Shown piece by piece: positions 1 through 6,069 of a stretch of DNA of 6,069 nt. The notes under the pieces are model-generated. The model saw only the letters and a program-made list of their open reading frames with translations, ran no database searches and was not told the origin of the DNA. Location of the stretch: NCBI GenBank assembly GCA_028693975.1, contig JAQUUF010000082.1, forward strand, positions 1 through 6,069, in the 5' to 3' direction. Origin of the DNA: Acidaminococcaceae bacterium. Its GTDB lineage: Bacteria > Bacillota > Negativicutes > Acidaminococcales > Acidaminococcaceae. Position 1 is the stretch's first letter; each line of letters begins with the position of its first letter. The translations under genes and the position numbers were made by a program.

Positions 1-665
1 GTGAGCTCTGTATTGCCTTTCCAGGAGAGGAAAAAGAAAGGGGCATAATAATACTTGCTGAGAATTGTCCACTGCTTATCCATGCTATGGGAATTGGCAG
101 CAACGACATCAATCTCCCCTGTTAGCAATGCCTTTTTCAGTGAATTCCAATCCGGATAGATCTTAATAACAGGATTAATACCCTTTTCCTTGAAGAGCGC
201 TACCATTTCGTCATACCTTATATAGCCTTCAAAGCACCCTACAACGGCATTATTAATGGCAGCATAATCTCCAAAGACAAGCTTGCTCTCAGGCAAGGCC
301 GCCAGTTCTGCTACCGTATAGCCATAGCTCTCTAGACAAAACTCATACTCTTCTTCTCTAGCTGCATTCCACTGTGCTGTACCAACTAAATCCACCTCAT
401 GCTTACGCACCATATCCATAGCCTGAGCCCAAGTATGACAATTGACATACTCAAAACGCAAATTGCTATTTTTGACAACTTTGTCTAAATAAGCCTTATC
501 ATAACTATGAACTTCCCCTATAGCATCCAGTTTATAATAGTCGCCCAACGCAAAATAAGCCACTCGAACAACTCTTGGCTCTTGTTCAGCAGCACATACC
601 GGCAATATAAAAGTTAGCAAAGCAAAACAAAACAAAATAAGCTTCCACCAATTCCGCTTAGTCAT
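1..665 (-). CDS. Exported substrate-binding-domain sensor protein, N-terminal part (C-terminus beyond window)
   Basis: The reading frame is open for 221 codons from an ATG at 665-663 to the left edge, so only the N-terminal part is present. Residues 1-26 look like a signal peptide: a basic start (MTKRNWWK), a hydrophobic core LILFCFALLTFILPV, then CAA/E as a likely signal peptidase I site. The cysteine context (LPVC) is a poor lipobox. Residues 33-215 resemble a periplasmic substrate-binding fold of the SBP_bac_3/PBPe type: RVAYFALGDYY at the start of lobe 1, EVDLVGTAQWNAARE, then GCFEGYIR, LTGEIDVVAANSH and FFLSWKGNTEL. From memory of the family, this last pattern is typical of substrate-binding domains fused to membrane-anchored histidine kinases, GGDEF or EAL proteins in anaerobic Firmicutes, more than of ABC-transporter binding proteins. 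A Shine-Dalgarno AGGTGAGG lies 5 nt before the ATG. The gene starts 17 nt after the stop of the upstream hybrid kinase, with no terminator between, so co-transcription is likely. The ligand cannot be deduced. A free-standing binding protein remains possible. Confidence 0.85.
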   Translation of the reverse strand, partial: MTKRNWWKLILFCFALLTFILPVCAAEQEPRVVRVAYFALGDYYKLDAIGEVHSYDKAYLDKVVKNSNLRFEYVNCHTWAQAMDMVRKHEVDLVGTAQWNAAREEEYEFCLESYGYTVAELAALPESKLVFGDYAAINNAVVGCFEGYIRYDEMVALFKEKGINPVIKIYPDWNSLKKALLTGEIDVVAANSHSMDKQWTILSKYYYAPFFFLSWKGNTEL

Positions 666-682
666 ACAAGCCTCACCTATCC

Positions 683-2653
683 TTATTTTTGTGCAAGGCA
701 ATTTTTCAAGGCTTCAAACATTTGCTCTGGTTCCAACGGTTTGCTCAGATAGGCATCTATCCCAGCTTCTTTAGCCAGTTGAACGTCTTCACTAAGAGCA
801 TTCGCAGTCAGCGCTATAACAGGAATGGTCTTGGCCTGCGGATGCTCAGAGGCTCGAATAGCCTTGGTCGCACCAATTCCATCCAATATCGGCATCCTAA
901 TATCCATCAAGATAGCATCATAGTAATTCGTCGGGCTCTTAACAAAGCGGTCAACACCAGCTTGACCATTAAGCGCCAAATCAACCATTGTCCCTTTTTG
1001 GCACAAAAGCCGCTCTACAATGGAAGCATTAATTTTATTATCCTCACACAAAAGCACTCTCTTGTGCAGTAATATAGTATCGTCAACTTTTGCCTTGGCA
1101 ACATTATGCCAGGCAGCAATCTGCTCCTGTTGTGCCAACGGCAGACTAAGCACAAAATAAACATTGGTGCCTTTACCACTTACACTCTCAATCTTAATCT
1201 CTCCGCCCATCAATTCTATGATACGCTTAGAAATAGTCATACCCAACCCAGTCCCTGCAAAGGCAGAAGTACTGGAATTGTTTTCCTGTGAGAAAGGCTC
1301 AAAGATATGTGGCAAAAACTTATCGCTAATACCTATCCCACTATCCTTGCAGCTAAATTCATAAGTAGCGTATTTAGCATCCAGAGCGATATTCCTAATC
1401 AGCAAATCAATAGTACCATTACGCGGCGTGAACTTAACAGCATTACCAAAAATATTCATCATGACCTGCTCCAGACGGCCCACATCAATAAAGAGCAAGA
1501 TATCGGCGTCCCCTTCAAAACGAGGGTTAACTGTGATCAGCTTAGCCTCAGCCTGAGGCAAAAGCAAAGTAACAACAGTATCTACAGCGGAGCGGCTACT
1601 GCAAACCGTAGGTCTTAATTCCAATTTATCCAATTCAATCTTGCTTACATCTATAGTATCATTAATCAAATTAAGCAAATACCGCCCCGAAAAATCCACC
1701 TGAGTTAAGTCTTCCATCACATCCTGCGGCAAAGGTCTGGCGCGCAAAAGGGCGGTTAAACCCAAGATACCATTTAGCGGTGTACACATATCGTGGCTGA
1801 TACGAGACAAAAAGTTAGTCTTAGCCTCATTAGCACTGCGAGCACTGGTAATAGCCTCTTGCAATCTGGCATTTTGCCTAGCCCATTCTCTCTCCACATC
1901 GTGCAATACTCCTATCACATCACAAGCCTTGCCCTGCTCATCATACTCAAAAAAAGCCATCATCTCCGTCCAACGAAAGCTTCCGTCTATCATCTTGCAC
2001 CGCAAAGTAGCCGAAGCACTGGCAGCTTTACTCTCTATCTTGGCAAAGAACTGCTTAAGCAATGGCAAATCATCCGGATGAATCGTCTCTGCAGGTCCTT
2101 TGTTCTGCAAGATAAGCTGATTGTCCACTCTGCTCATAAGGTATTGCTGATATTTGGGTGAAGCAAAAAACTCTTCCCCCTGTCGCCATTCAAAATAGGC
2201 CAAATCAAGAGTATCCAAAATACGACGGTAACGCTCCCGTTCTTGTTCTAGGTGCAAACTGGCTTCAGTCACCGTGGTATGAACACCACAAATTACAGCA
2301 ACATCGTCCGGATCCGCATCTATGTCTTGAACCAGATTGGCATCCAAGCGAATAGTAATAATCTGCTTATCCTTGGTATATATCCTATAAACTACACTAA
2401 TGGGTGTGTTATCATCGAGTGCTTGCCGTGCGCTGCTCATTACTCTACCAACGTCTTCCGGCACAAGGTTAACTAGCGCATTATGACGTAAATACTCTAA
2501 GAACTCCCATCTTTTATAGCCACACATCTGGGCTAAGCTTTCCGAAACATATTCCGTAGCTACACGACCATCTTGTTTTAACCTATAAATAGCAATGCCT
2601 CCAGGCACGCTAGACAACAGGTTCTCCTGTATTTGTAACATACTGGCAGTCAT
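683..2653 (-). CDS. Soluble PAS-PAS hybrid sensor histidine kinase with C-terminal receiver domain
   Basis: This is a complete 656-residue protein with no signal peptide or membrane segment, so it should act in the cytoplasm. The domains in order are PAS 1 (about 12-130), PAS 2 (about 142-255, a PAS_3-like fold with IHPDDLP and DGSFRWTEM), a short helical linker, HisKA (about 275-345), HATPase_c (about 385-506) and a receiver domain (about 531-652). The phosphoacceptor is H287 in SHDMCTPLNG. The ATP site has an N-box with N400 and N404 (NIFGNAVKFTP), G1 DSGIGIS (437-443), F-box FEPF (451-454) and G2 GTGLGM (467-472). The receiver has E537/D538, phosphoacceptor D584 (MDIRMP), T616 and K638, so it should be active. 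C290 replaces the usual Arg/Lys/Asn in the H-box. Neither an Hpt domain nor a DNA-binding output is present, so phosphate must pass to a partner encoded elsewhere. The start ATG is preceded by AGGGG with a rather long 10-nt spacer. The alternative Met5 has no better site. It heads a probable operon with the downstream substrate-binding sensor. The signal sensed by the PAS domains is unknown. Confidence 0.95.
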   Translation of the reverse strand: MTASMLQIQENLLSSVPGGIAIYRLKQDGRVATEYVSESLAQMCGYKRWEFLEYLRHNALVNLVPEDVGRVMSSARQALDDNTPISVVYRIYTKDKQIITIRLDANLVQDIDADPDDVAVICGVHTTVTEASLHLEQERERYRRILDTLDLAYFEWRQGEEFFASPKYQQYLMSRVDNQLILQNKGPAETIHPDDLPLLKQFFAKIESKAASASATLRCKMIDGSFRWTEMMAFFEYDEQGKACDVIGVLHDVEREWARQNARLQEAITSARSANEAKTNFLSRISHDMCTPLNGILGLTALLRARPLPQDVMEDLTQVDFSGRYLLNLINDTIDVSKIELDKLELRPTVCSSRSAVDTVVTLLLPQAEAKLITVNPRFEGDADILLFIDVGRLEQVMMNIFGNAVKFTPRNGTIDLLIRNIALDAKYATYEFSCKDSGIGISDKFLPHIFEPFSQENNSSTSAFAGTGLGMTISKRIIELMGGEIKIESVSGKGTNVYFVLSLPLAQQEQIAAWHNVAKAKVDDTILLHKRVLLCEDNKINASIVERLLCQKGTMVDLALNGQAGVDRFVKSPTNYYDAILMDIRMPILDGIGATKAIRASEHPQAKTIPVIALTANALSEDVQLAKEAGIDAYLSKPLEPEQMFEALKNCLAQK

Positions 2654-2713
2654 TACTACTCATCCCCTTTTTCTATTCCGAATTTAATACTTTCTTATCT
2701 TAATTTTAGTCAA

Positions 2714-2742
2714 ATTATACCTTTTTCTAAAGCTAATTAAAA
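2714..2742 (-). promoter_or_regulatory. Probable sigma-A promoter for the hybrid kinase operon
   Basis: On the minus strand there is a perfect -10 hexamer TATAAT at 2719-2714, about 60 nt upstream of the kinase ATG. The best-placed -35 (TTTTAA at 2742-2737, 17-nt spacer) matches consensus at only three positions. It sits inside an A/T-rich tract flanked by a small inverted repeat, AAGCT/AGCTT (2748-2744 and 2734-2730). The position after the leuS terminator and before the kinase supports it. The weak -35 could mean that an activator is needed. Confidence 0.5.
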
Positions 2743-2810
2743 AAGCTTGGCACCTCTGTTTTGACTATTCCATCCACTGTGAATATTGTATGCAACACAG
2801 CTTACTAAAT

Positions 2811-2849
2811 AAACAGAAAAGGGCACTACCCTCTAGAGGTAATGCCCTT
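2811..2849 (-). terminator. Rho-independent terminator of leuS
   Basis: Five nucleotides past the leuS stop codon, the minus strand forms a 12-bp stem. Arm AAGGGCATTACC (2849-2838) pairs with GGTAGTGCCCTT (2830-2819), including one G-T pair, around a 7-nt loop TCTAGAG. The T-rich tract TTTTCTGTTTATTT follows, overlapping the end of the second arm. This is a classic intrinsic terminator. It separates leuS from the kinase operon on the same strand. Confidence 0.92.
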
Positions 2850-2853
2850 AAGC

Positions 2854-5343
2854 TTATTTTGCAACTACATTAACTAATCTGCCCGGTACGGCAATAACTT
2901 TTACAATTTTCTTACCTTCCAGATGCTCTCGAATAGCTTCATTAGTCACAGCCAGCTGCTCCAAATCTGCTTTGGTACTCTCAGAGGGCACCACTATTCT
3001 GCCCTTACCTTTGCCGTTGATTTGTAACAATATTTCCACTTCTGCTACTTTTAAAGCTTCTGGGTCATAGCTAGGCCATTCTTGGTCATGGACGCTAGTA
3101 GTGCTATCAATCACTTTGTTCCACAATTCTTCTGTAATATGCGGTACGAAGGGTGATAACATCTTCAATAGGTTAGAAACCGCTTCATAGACTAAGCCTG
3201 CGTTAGGCTCAGCACATTTATCCTTATAAGCATAGAGAGCATTAACCAATTCCATCAGAGAACTAATCGCCGTGTTGAAATTAAATCTTTGATTAATATC
3301 TTCTGTTACTTTCTTAATGCTACTATGCAGAGCTCGACGTAATTCCTTGTCCTGCTCGCTGAGCTTAGCCGCATCATAGGAAATAACTTTTTGCTCTATC
3401 AAGCTCTCAAAATGCGCCACAATACGCCACACACGATTCAAGAAACGATAGGAGCCTTCTACGCCTTGGTCACTCCACTCGAGCTCTCTCTCGGGAGGTG
3501 CCGCAAACAAAATAAACAATCTAGCCGTATCGGCCCCATATTGCGACAAAATTTCTTCAGGAGAAACTACATTCCCCAGAGATTTACTCATCTTGGCTCC
3601 ATCTTTGATAACCATACCTTGGGTCAAAAGATTGGTGAAAGGTTCATCATAATCTACCAAGCCTGCGTCACGCAAGACCTTAAGGAAGAAGCGAGAATAG
3701 AGCAAATGCAAGATAGCATGCTCAATGCCGCCGATATATTGGTCCACCGGACCCCAGTACATATTAGCATCTTTATCAAAACACTTCTCTGCATTTTTGG
3801 GGTCGGTATAGCGCAAATAATACCAAGAGGAGCAAAGGAAAGTATCCATGGTATCTGTTTCACGCTTAGCATCTGCTCCACATTTAGGACATTTACAATT
3901 GATGAAGCTAGTAGATGTCGCTAGAGGAGACACGCTGCCGGCATTGAAATTCACATCTTCCGGTAATCTTACGGGCAACTGTTCTTCGGGCACCAGCACT
4001 TCACCACAATGAGGGCAGTAAATGATAGGAATTGGAGCACCCCAATAACGTTGGCGGCTAATGAGCCAATCACGCAAGCGATAATTAACCTTGCGCTTGC
4101 CTAGCCCCTGCTCTTCCATATAATCAATAATAGCACTCATGGCCTTGTGCATTTCCATCCCGGTGAACTGTGCGGAATTAACCAATACACCATCTTTTTC
4201 TTCATAAGCACAGGTCATATCTTCGAGCTTAAGTTCTTGGTCCTTGGGTTGAATAGTGATAATTTTCTCAATACCGTATTTGGTAGCGAACATCCAGTCA
4301 CGTTGGTCACCGGTAGGCACACCCATAACAGCACCGGTACCATAATCATAGAGCACATAGTAGGTAATCCAAATCTGTACCTTACGACCGGTCAAAGGAT
4401 GAATACAATCTACGCCGGTATACATACCCTTCTTCTCGCTCTCGCTGGAAGTACGCTCGATATCGCTAGTATTGCGCACATCGTCGCAGAAGGCTTGCAG
4501 CTCTTCCCTATTGGGATTGTCTGCCAGTAACTTCTCCACCAAAGGATGCTCCGGTGGAACAACCACAAAGGTAACACCATAAATAGTATCGGGACGAGTA
4601 GTATAGACAGCAAGCTTCTCCTGGAACTTGGGCACATCAAAGCTAAATTCCAAACCCTCACTACGGCCAATCCAGTTCTTCTGCATAGTCTTAACCCGCT
4701 CAGGCCAGCCTGGCAGAAGCTCCAAGTCTTGGAGCAATTCATCGGCATAATCTGTAATCTTAAAGAACCACTGAGATAATTCTTTCTTCACCACAGTGCT
4801 ATCACAGCGCCAGCATTTGCCGTCGATAACCTGCTCATTGGCCAGAACCGTATTACAAGTATCGCACCAGTTAACAGCAGACTTCTTCTTGACAGCCAAG
4901 CCACGTTTATAGAATAATTCAAAGAACCACTGGGTCCATTTGTAATAATCTTCTTTACAGGTTGTGACTTCACGGTCCCAATCATAGGACAGCCCCAAAG
5001 CTTTTTGTTGCTTGGTCATATTAGCGATATTGTCCAAAGTCCAGTTCTTGGGAGGGATACCATGCTTGATAGCCGCATTCTCTGCCGGCATACCAAAAGA
5101 GTCCCAGCCCATGGGATGCAATACATTGAAGCCCTGCATTTTGCGGACACGTGCTACCACATCGCCAATGGAATAATTACGTACATGACCCATATGTAGA
5201 TTACCGGAAGGATAGGGGAACATTTCCAAAACATAATATTTCTTCTTGTTCTCATCAATCTCTACCTTAAAAGTATGATTGTCTTCCCAGTACTTTTGCC
5301 ATTTTGCCTCAATCTCATGGGGGGCATATTTTTCATTCAACAT
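2854..5343 (-). CDS. leuS: Leucyl-tRNA synthetase (LeuRS, class Ia)
   Basis: This cytoplasmic enzyme charges tRNA-Leu with leucine at the expense of ATP (EC 6.1.1.4). It is complete at 829 residues, normal for bacterial LeuRS. The catalytic Rossmann fold carries the HIGH motif as HMGH (50-53, in SGNLHMGHVRNYS) and the KMSKS motif at 584-588. A four-Cys zinc-type module lies at C160/C163 and C177/C180 (NWCDTC, CWRC). A second Cys cluster is at 443/446 and 485/488. The CP1 editing domain spans about 225-420, with the threonine-rich TTRPDT at 248-253 and the Asp motif at 343-349. That motif reads PTGDQRD, where E. coli has PGHDQRD, so the usual His is Gly; the final Asp (D349) is kept. The E. 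coli-type leucine-specific insertion before KMSKS is absent, as in Bacillus. The anticodon-binding helical domain covers about 625-760. The C-terminal tRNA-binding domain (about 766-829) ends in VPGRLVNVVAK. AGGAGG lies 8 nt before the ATG and fixes the start. The gene is monocistronic, with its own promoter and terminator. Confidence 0.98.
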   Translation of the reverse strand: MLNEKYAPHEIEAKWQKYWEDNHTFKVEIDENKKKYYVLEMFPYPSGNLHMGHVRNYSIGDVVARVRKMQGFNVLHPMGWDSFGMPAENAAIKHGIPPKNWTLDNIANMTKQQKALGLSYDWDREVTTCKEDYYKWTQWFFELFYKRGLAVKKKSAVNWCDTCNTVLANEQVIDGKCWRCDSTVVKKELSQWFFKITDYADELLQDLELLPGWPERVKTMQKNWIGRSEGLEFSFDVPKFQEKLAVYTTRPDTIYGVTFVVVPPEHPLVEKLLADNPNREELQAFCDDVRNTSDIERTSSESEKKGMYTGVDCIHPLTGRKVQIWITYYVLYDYGTGAVMGVPTGDQRDWMFATKYGIEKIITIQPKDQELKLEDMTCAYEEKDGVLVNSAQFTGMEMHKAMSAIIDYMEEQGLGKRKVNYRLRDWLISRQRYWGAPIPIIYCPHCGEVLVPEEQLPVRLPEDVNFNAGSVSPLATSTSFINCKCPKCGADAKRETDTMDTFLCSSWYYLRYTDPKNAEKCFDKDANMYWGPVDQYIGGIEHAILHLLYSRFFLKVLRDAGLVDYDEPFTNLLTQGMVIKDGAKMSKSLGNVVSPEEILSQYGADTARLFILFAAPPERELEWSDQGVEGSYRFLNRVWRIVAHFESLIEQKVISYDAAKLSEQDKELRRALHSSIKKVTEDINQRFNFNTAISSLMELVNALYAYKDKCAEPNAGLVYEAVSNLLKMLSPFVPHITEELWNKVIDSTTSVHDQEWPSYDPEALKVAEVEILLQINGKGKGRIVVPSESTKADLEQLAVTNEAIREHLEGKKIVKVIAVPGRLVNVVAK

Positions 5344-5357
5344 TCCCTTGACCTCCT

Positions 5358-5392
5358 AAAAATTAGCTCTACTTGCGTTATTAGCTATTTTT
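5358..5392 (-). other. Possible hairpin in the leuS 5' leader, next to the Shine-Dalgarno
   Basis: In the leuS leader, AAAAATAGCT (5392-5383) can pair with AGCTAATTTTT (5368-5358). This gives about 10 base pairs with one bulged A, around a 14-nt loop. The second arm ends directly before AGGAGG. The U run lies inside the stem, so it is not a terminator. The stem is AT-rich and may be weak; a regulatory role is not shown. Confidence 0.3.
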
Positions 5393-5422
5393 CTGTTATA
5401 TTAATGTAGAAATATAGTACCA

Positions 5423-5452
5423 TTGTAACACACAAAACATAATTATTATATC
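5423..5452 (+). promoter_or_regulatory. Weak candidate promoter for the divergent metallophosphoesterase gene
   Basis: A plus-strand TTGTAA (5423-5428) and TATATC (5447-5452) are 18 nt apart, each matching consensus at four of six positions. The same AT-rich block holds the leuS -10 on the other strand (TATTATA on plus at 5444-5450). Some plus-strand promoter must lie in this 147-bp gap if the gene is not transcribed from within leuS, but this assignment is tentative. Confidence 0.25.
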
Positions 5453-5474
5453 TTTACTTCCATATAAATGTCAA
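5445..5474 (-). promoter_or_regulatory. Strong sigma-A promoter of leuS
   Basis: The minus strand has a perfect -35 TTGACA (5474-5469), an 18-nt spacer and a perfect -10 TATAAT (5450-5445). Transcription should start near 5438, giving a leader of about 95 nt before leuS. The -35 lies only 16 nt from the start codon of the divergent metallophosphoesterase gene, so it falls within that gene's own 5' leader. A leader this short leaves no room for a full T-box element, and none of its conserved sequence is visible. Confidence 0.85.
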
Positions 5475-5490
5475 CGAAAGGACAATTATC

Positions 5491-6069
5491 ATGTCTATTT
5501 ATGCAATTGGCGACCTGCATTTGTCGGGAGAGCCTCCTTCTAAGCCCATGACCGTCTTTGGCCCTCAATGGGAAAACCACTGGAGCAAAGTCCAAACCGA
5601 CTGGCGGCAAAAAGTAACCGACGACGACGCCGTTATCATTTGTGGCGATATTTCTTGGGCCATGCAGCTACAAGAGGCTCTACAAGATTTGGCTGGCTTA
5701 ATTGCTCTGCCCGGACGCAAAATACTCCTTAGAGGCAATCACGATTATTGGTGGAGTACCGTGAGCAAGATTACCCAAGCCACCAACAACAAGCTGGACT
5801 TTCTCCAAAACAACTTCTATGCTCATGACGGTGTCGGTATCTGCGGCACTCGCGGCTGGAATATCCCCACGATGGAAGGCTTCACCGACGCAGACATGAC
5901 CATCTACAAACGTGAACTGCTGCGACTAGAAAGCTCTCTGCAACAAGCTCGTGCCCAGGGGCTGTCTAAGCTAATCGTCGCTTTGCATTATCCACCCTTC
6001 TACGGACCAGAGGCCACCTCTGGCTTTAGCGAGCTCTGCGAGCAATACCAAGTTGCCGAATGCGTCTAC
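5491..6069 (+). CDS. Calcineurin-like metallophosphoesterase, N-terminal part (C-terminus beyond window)
   Basis: The frame is open for 193 codons from the ATG at 5491 to the right edge. It shows the ordered metal-binding motifs of the calcineurin-like phosphoesterase superfamily (Metallophos, PF00149): GDLH (D8, H10), GDIS (D53), GNHD (N83, H84, D85) and LHYPPF (H166). The final GHxH motif must lie past the window end. Such enzymes use a two-metal centre to hydrolyse phosphomonoesters or diesters. The segments FGPQWENHW (23-31), ISWAMQL and CGTRGWN (118-124) match a short, soluble subgroup of Firmicutes proteins usually annotated only as metallophosphoesterase; its substrate is not known to me. 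No signal peptide is visible. AAAGGA (5477-5482) lies 8 nt before the ATG and supports this start. The gene is divergent from leuS and the two 5' leaders probably overlap. Many codons end in C (GAC, ACC, ATC), which gives it a somewhat higher GC content than the kinase gene. Confidence 0.93.
   Translation, partial: MSIYAIGDLHLSGEPPSKPMTVFGPQWENHWSKVQTDWRQKVTDDDAVIICGDISWAMQLQEALQDLAGLIALPGRKILLRGNHDYWWSTVSKITQATNNKLDFLQNNFYAHDGVGICGTRGWNIPTMEGFTDADMTIYKRELLRLESSLQQARAQGLSKLIVALHYPPFYGPEATSGFSELCEQYQVAECVY

Noticed and set aside
689..2476. Several plus-strand open frames of 60-130 codons antisense to the kinase gene
   Set aside because: All are covered by the intact kinase reading frame on the other strand, whose PAS, HisKA, HATPase and receiver motifs are continuous. 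None of the antisense products resembles a known family.
2780..2801. Imperfect symmetric site TGTG...CACA between leuS and the kinase gene, resembling a CRP/FNR-type operator
   Set aside because: The TGTG and CACA ends are too far apart (22 nt in total) for the TGTGA-N6-TCACA pattern, the inner bases do not match, and it lies about 60 bp upstream of the likely -10. It is probably chance.
3391..3924. Plus-strand open frame of 177 codons antisense to leuS
   Set aside because: It lies wholly inside leuS, which has unmistakable synthetase motifs across this stretch. The antisense product shows no recognisable domain and there is no clear ribosome binding site. It is a shadow frame.
4410..4748. 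Minus-strand 112-codon frame within leuS
   Set aside because: It is out of frame with, and fully inside, the CP1 domain coding region of leuS. It shows no recognisable domain, so it is a chance frame.
5344..5490. T-box riboswitch upstream of leuS, common for aminoacyl-tRNA synthetase genes in Firmicutes
   Set aside because: The predicted leader is only about 95 nt, no T-box-like sequence (AGGGTGGNACCGCG) is present, and there is no terminator/antiterminator pair before the start codon.

Overview
The window looks like ordinary chromosomal sequence from a low-to-moderate-GC anaerobic member of the Bacillota (Firmicutes). Three things suggest this: strong AGGAGG-type ribosome binding sites, near-consensus sigma-A promoters with AT-rich spacers, and protein families common in gut clostridia and Negativicutes. 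The families in question are a substrate-binding-domain sensor of the type fused to kinases or GGDEF modules, a cytoplasmic PAS hybrid kinase, and the short metallophosphoesterase with a WENHW segment. Negativicutes is my best guess, but this is inference from recall and not a search result.

Layout, left to right: (1) positions 1-665, minus strand, the N-terminal part of an exported bacterial substrate-binding (PBPe/SBP_bac_3-like) sensor protein, cut by the window edge. (2) 683-2653, minus strand, a complete 656-residue soluble hybrid histidine kinase (PAS-PAS-HisKA-HATPase-REC). The kinase is transcribed first, and the sensor gene starts 17 nt after its stop, so the two almost certainly form one operon. 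(3) 2654-2853, a 200-bp gap with the leuS terminator and a probable kinase promoter. (4) 2854-5343, minus strand, leuS, leucyl-tRNA synthetase, complete at 829 residues. (5) 5344-5490, a divergent intergenic region with a near-perfect leuS promoter. (6) 5491 to the right edge, plus strand, the first 193 residues of a calcineurin-like metallophosphoesterase.

The genes form three functional units. leuS is housekeeping translation, with its own promoter and its own terminator. The kinase/sensor pair is a signalling module that probably links an extracytoplasmic ligand to a phosphorelay. Its output partner is not visible here. The phosphoesterase is divergent from leuS and no functional link can be shown.

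I found no mobile element, CRISPR array, tRNA, rRNA or T-box, and no strong evidence for a new system. The points most worth checking are a His-to-Gly change in the LeuRS editing motif, an Arg-to-Cys change just after the phosphorylated histidine of the kinase, and a leuS promoter whose -35 lies in the 5' leader of the divergent gene.
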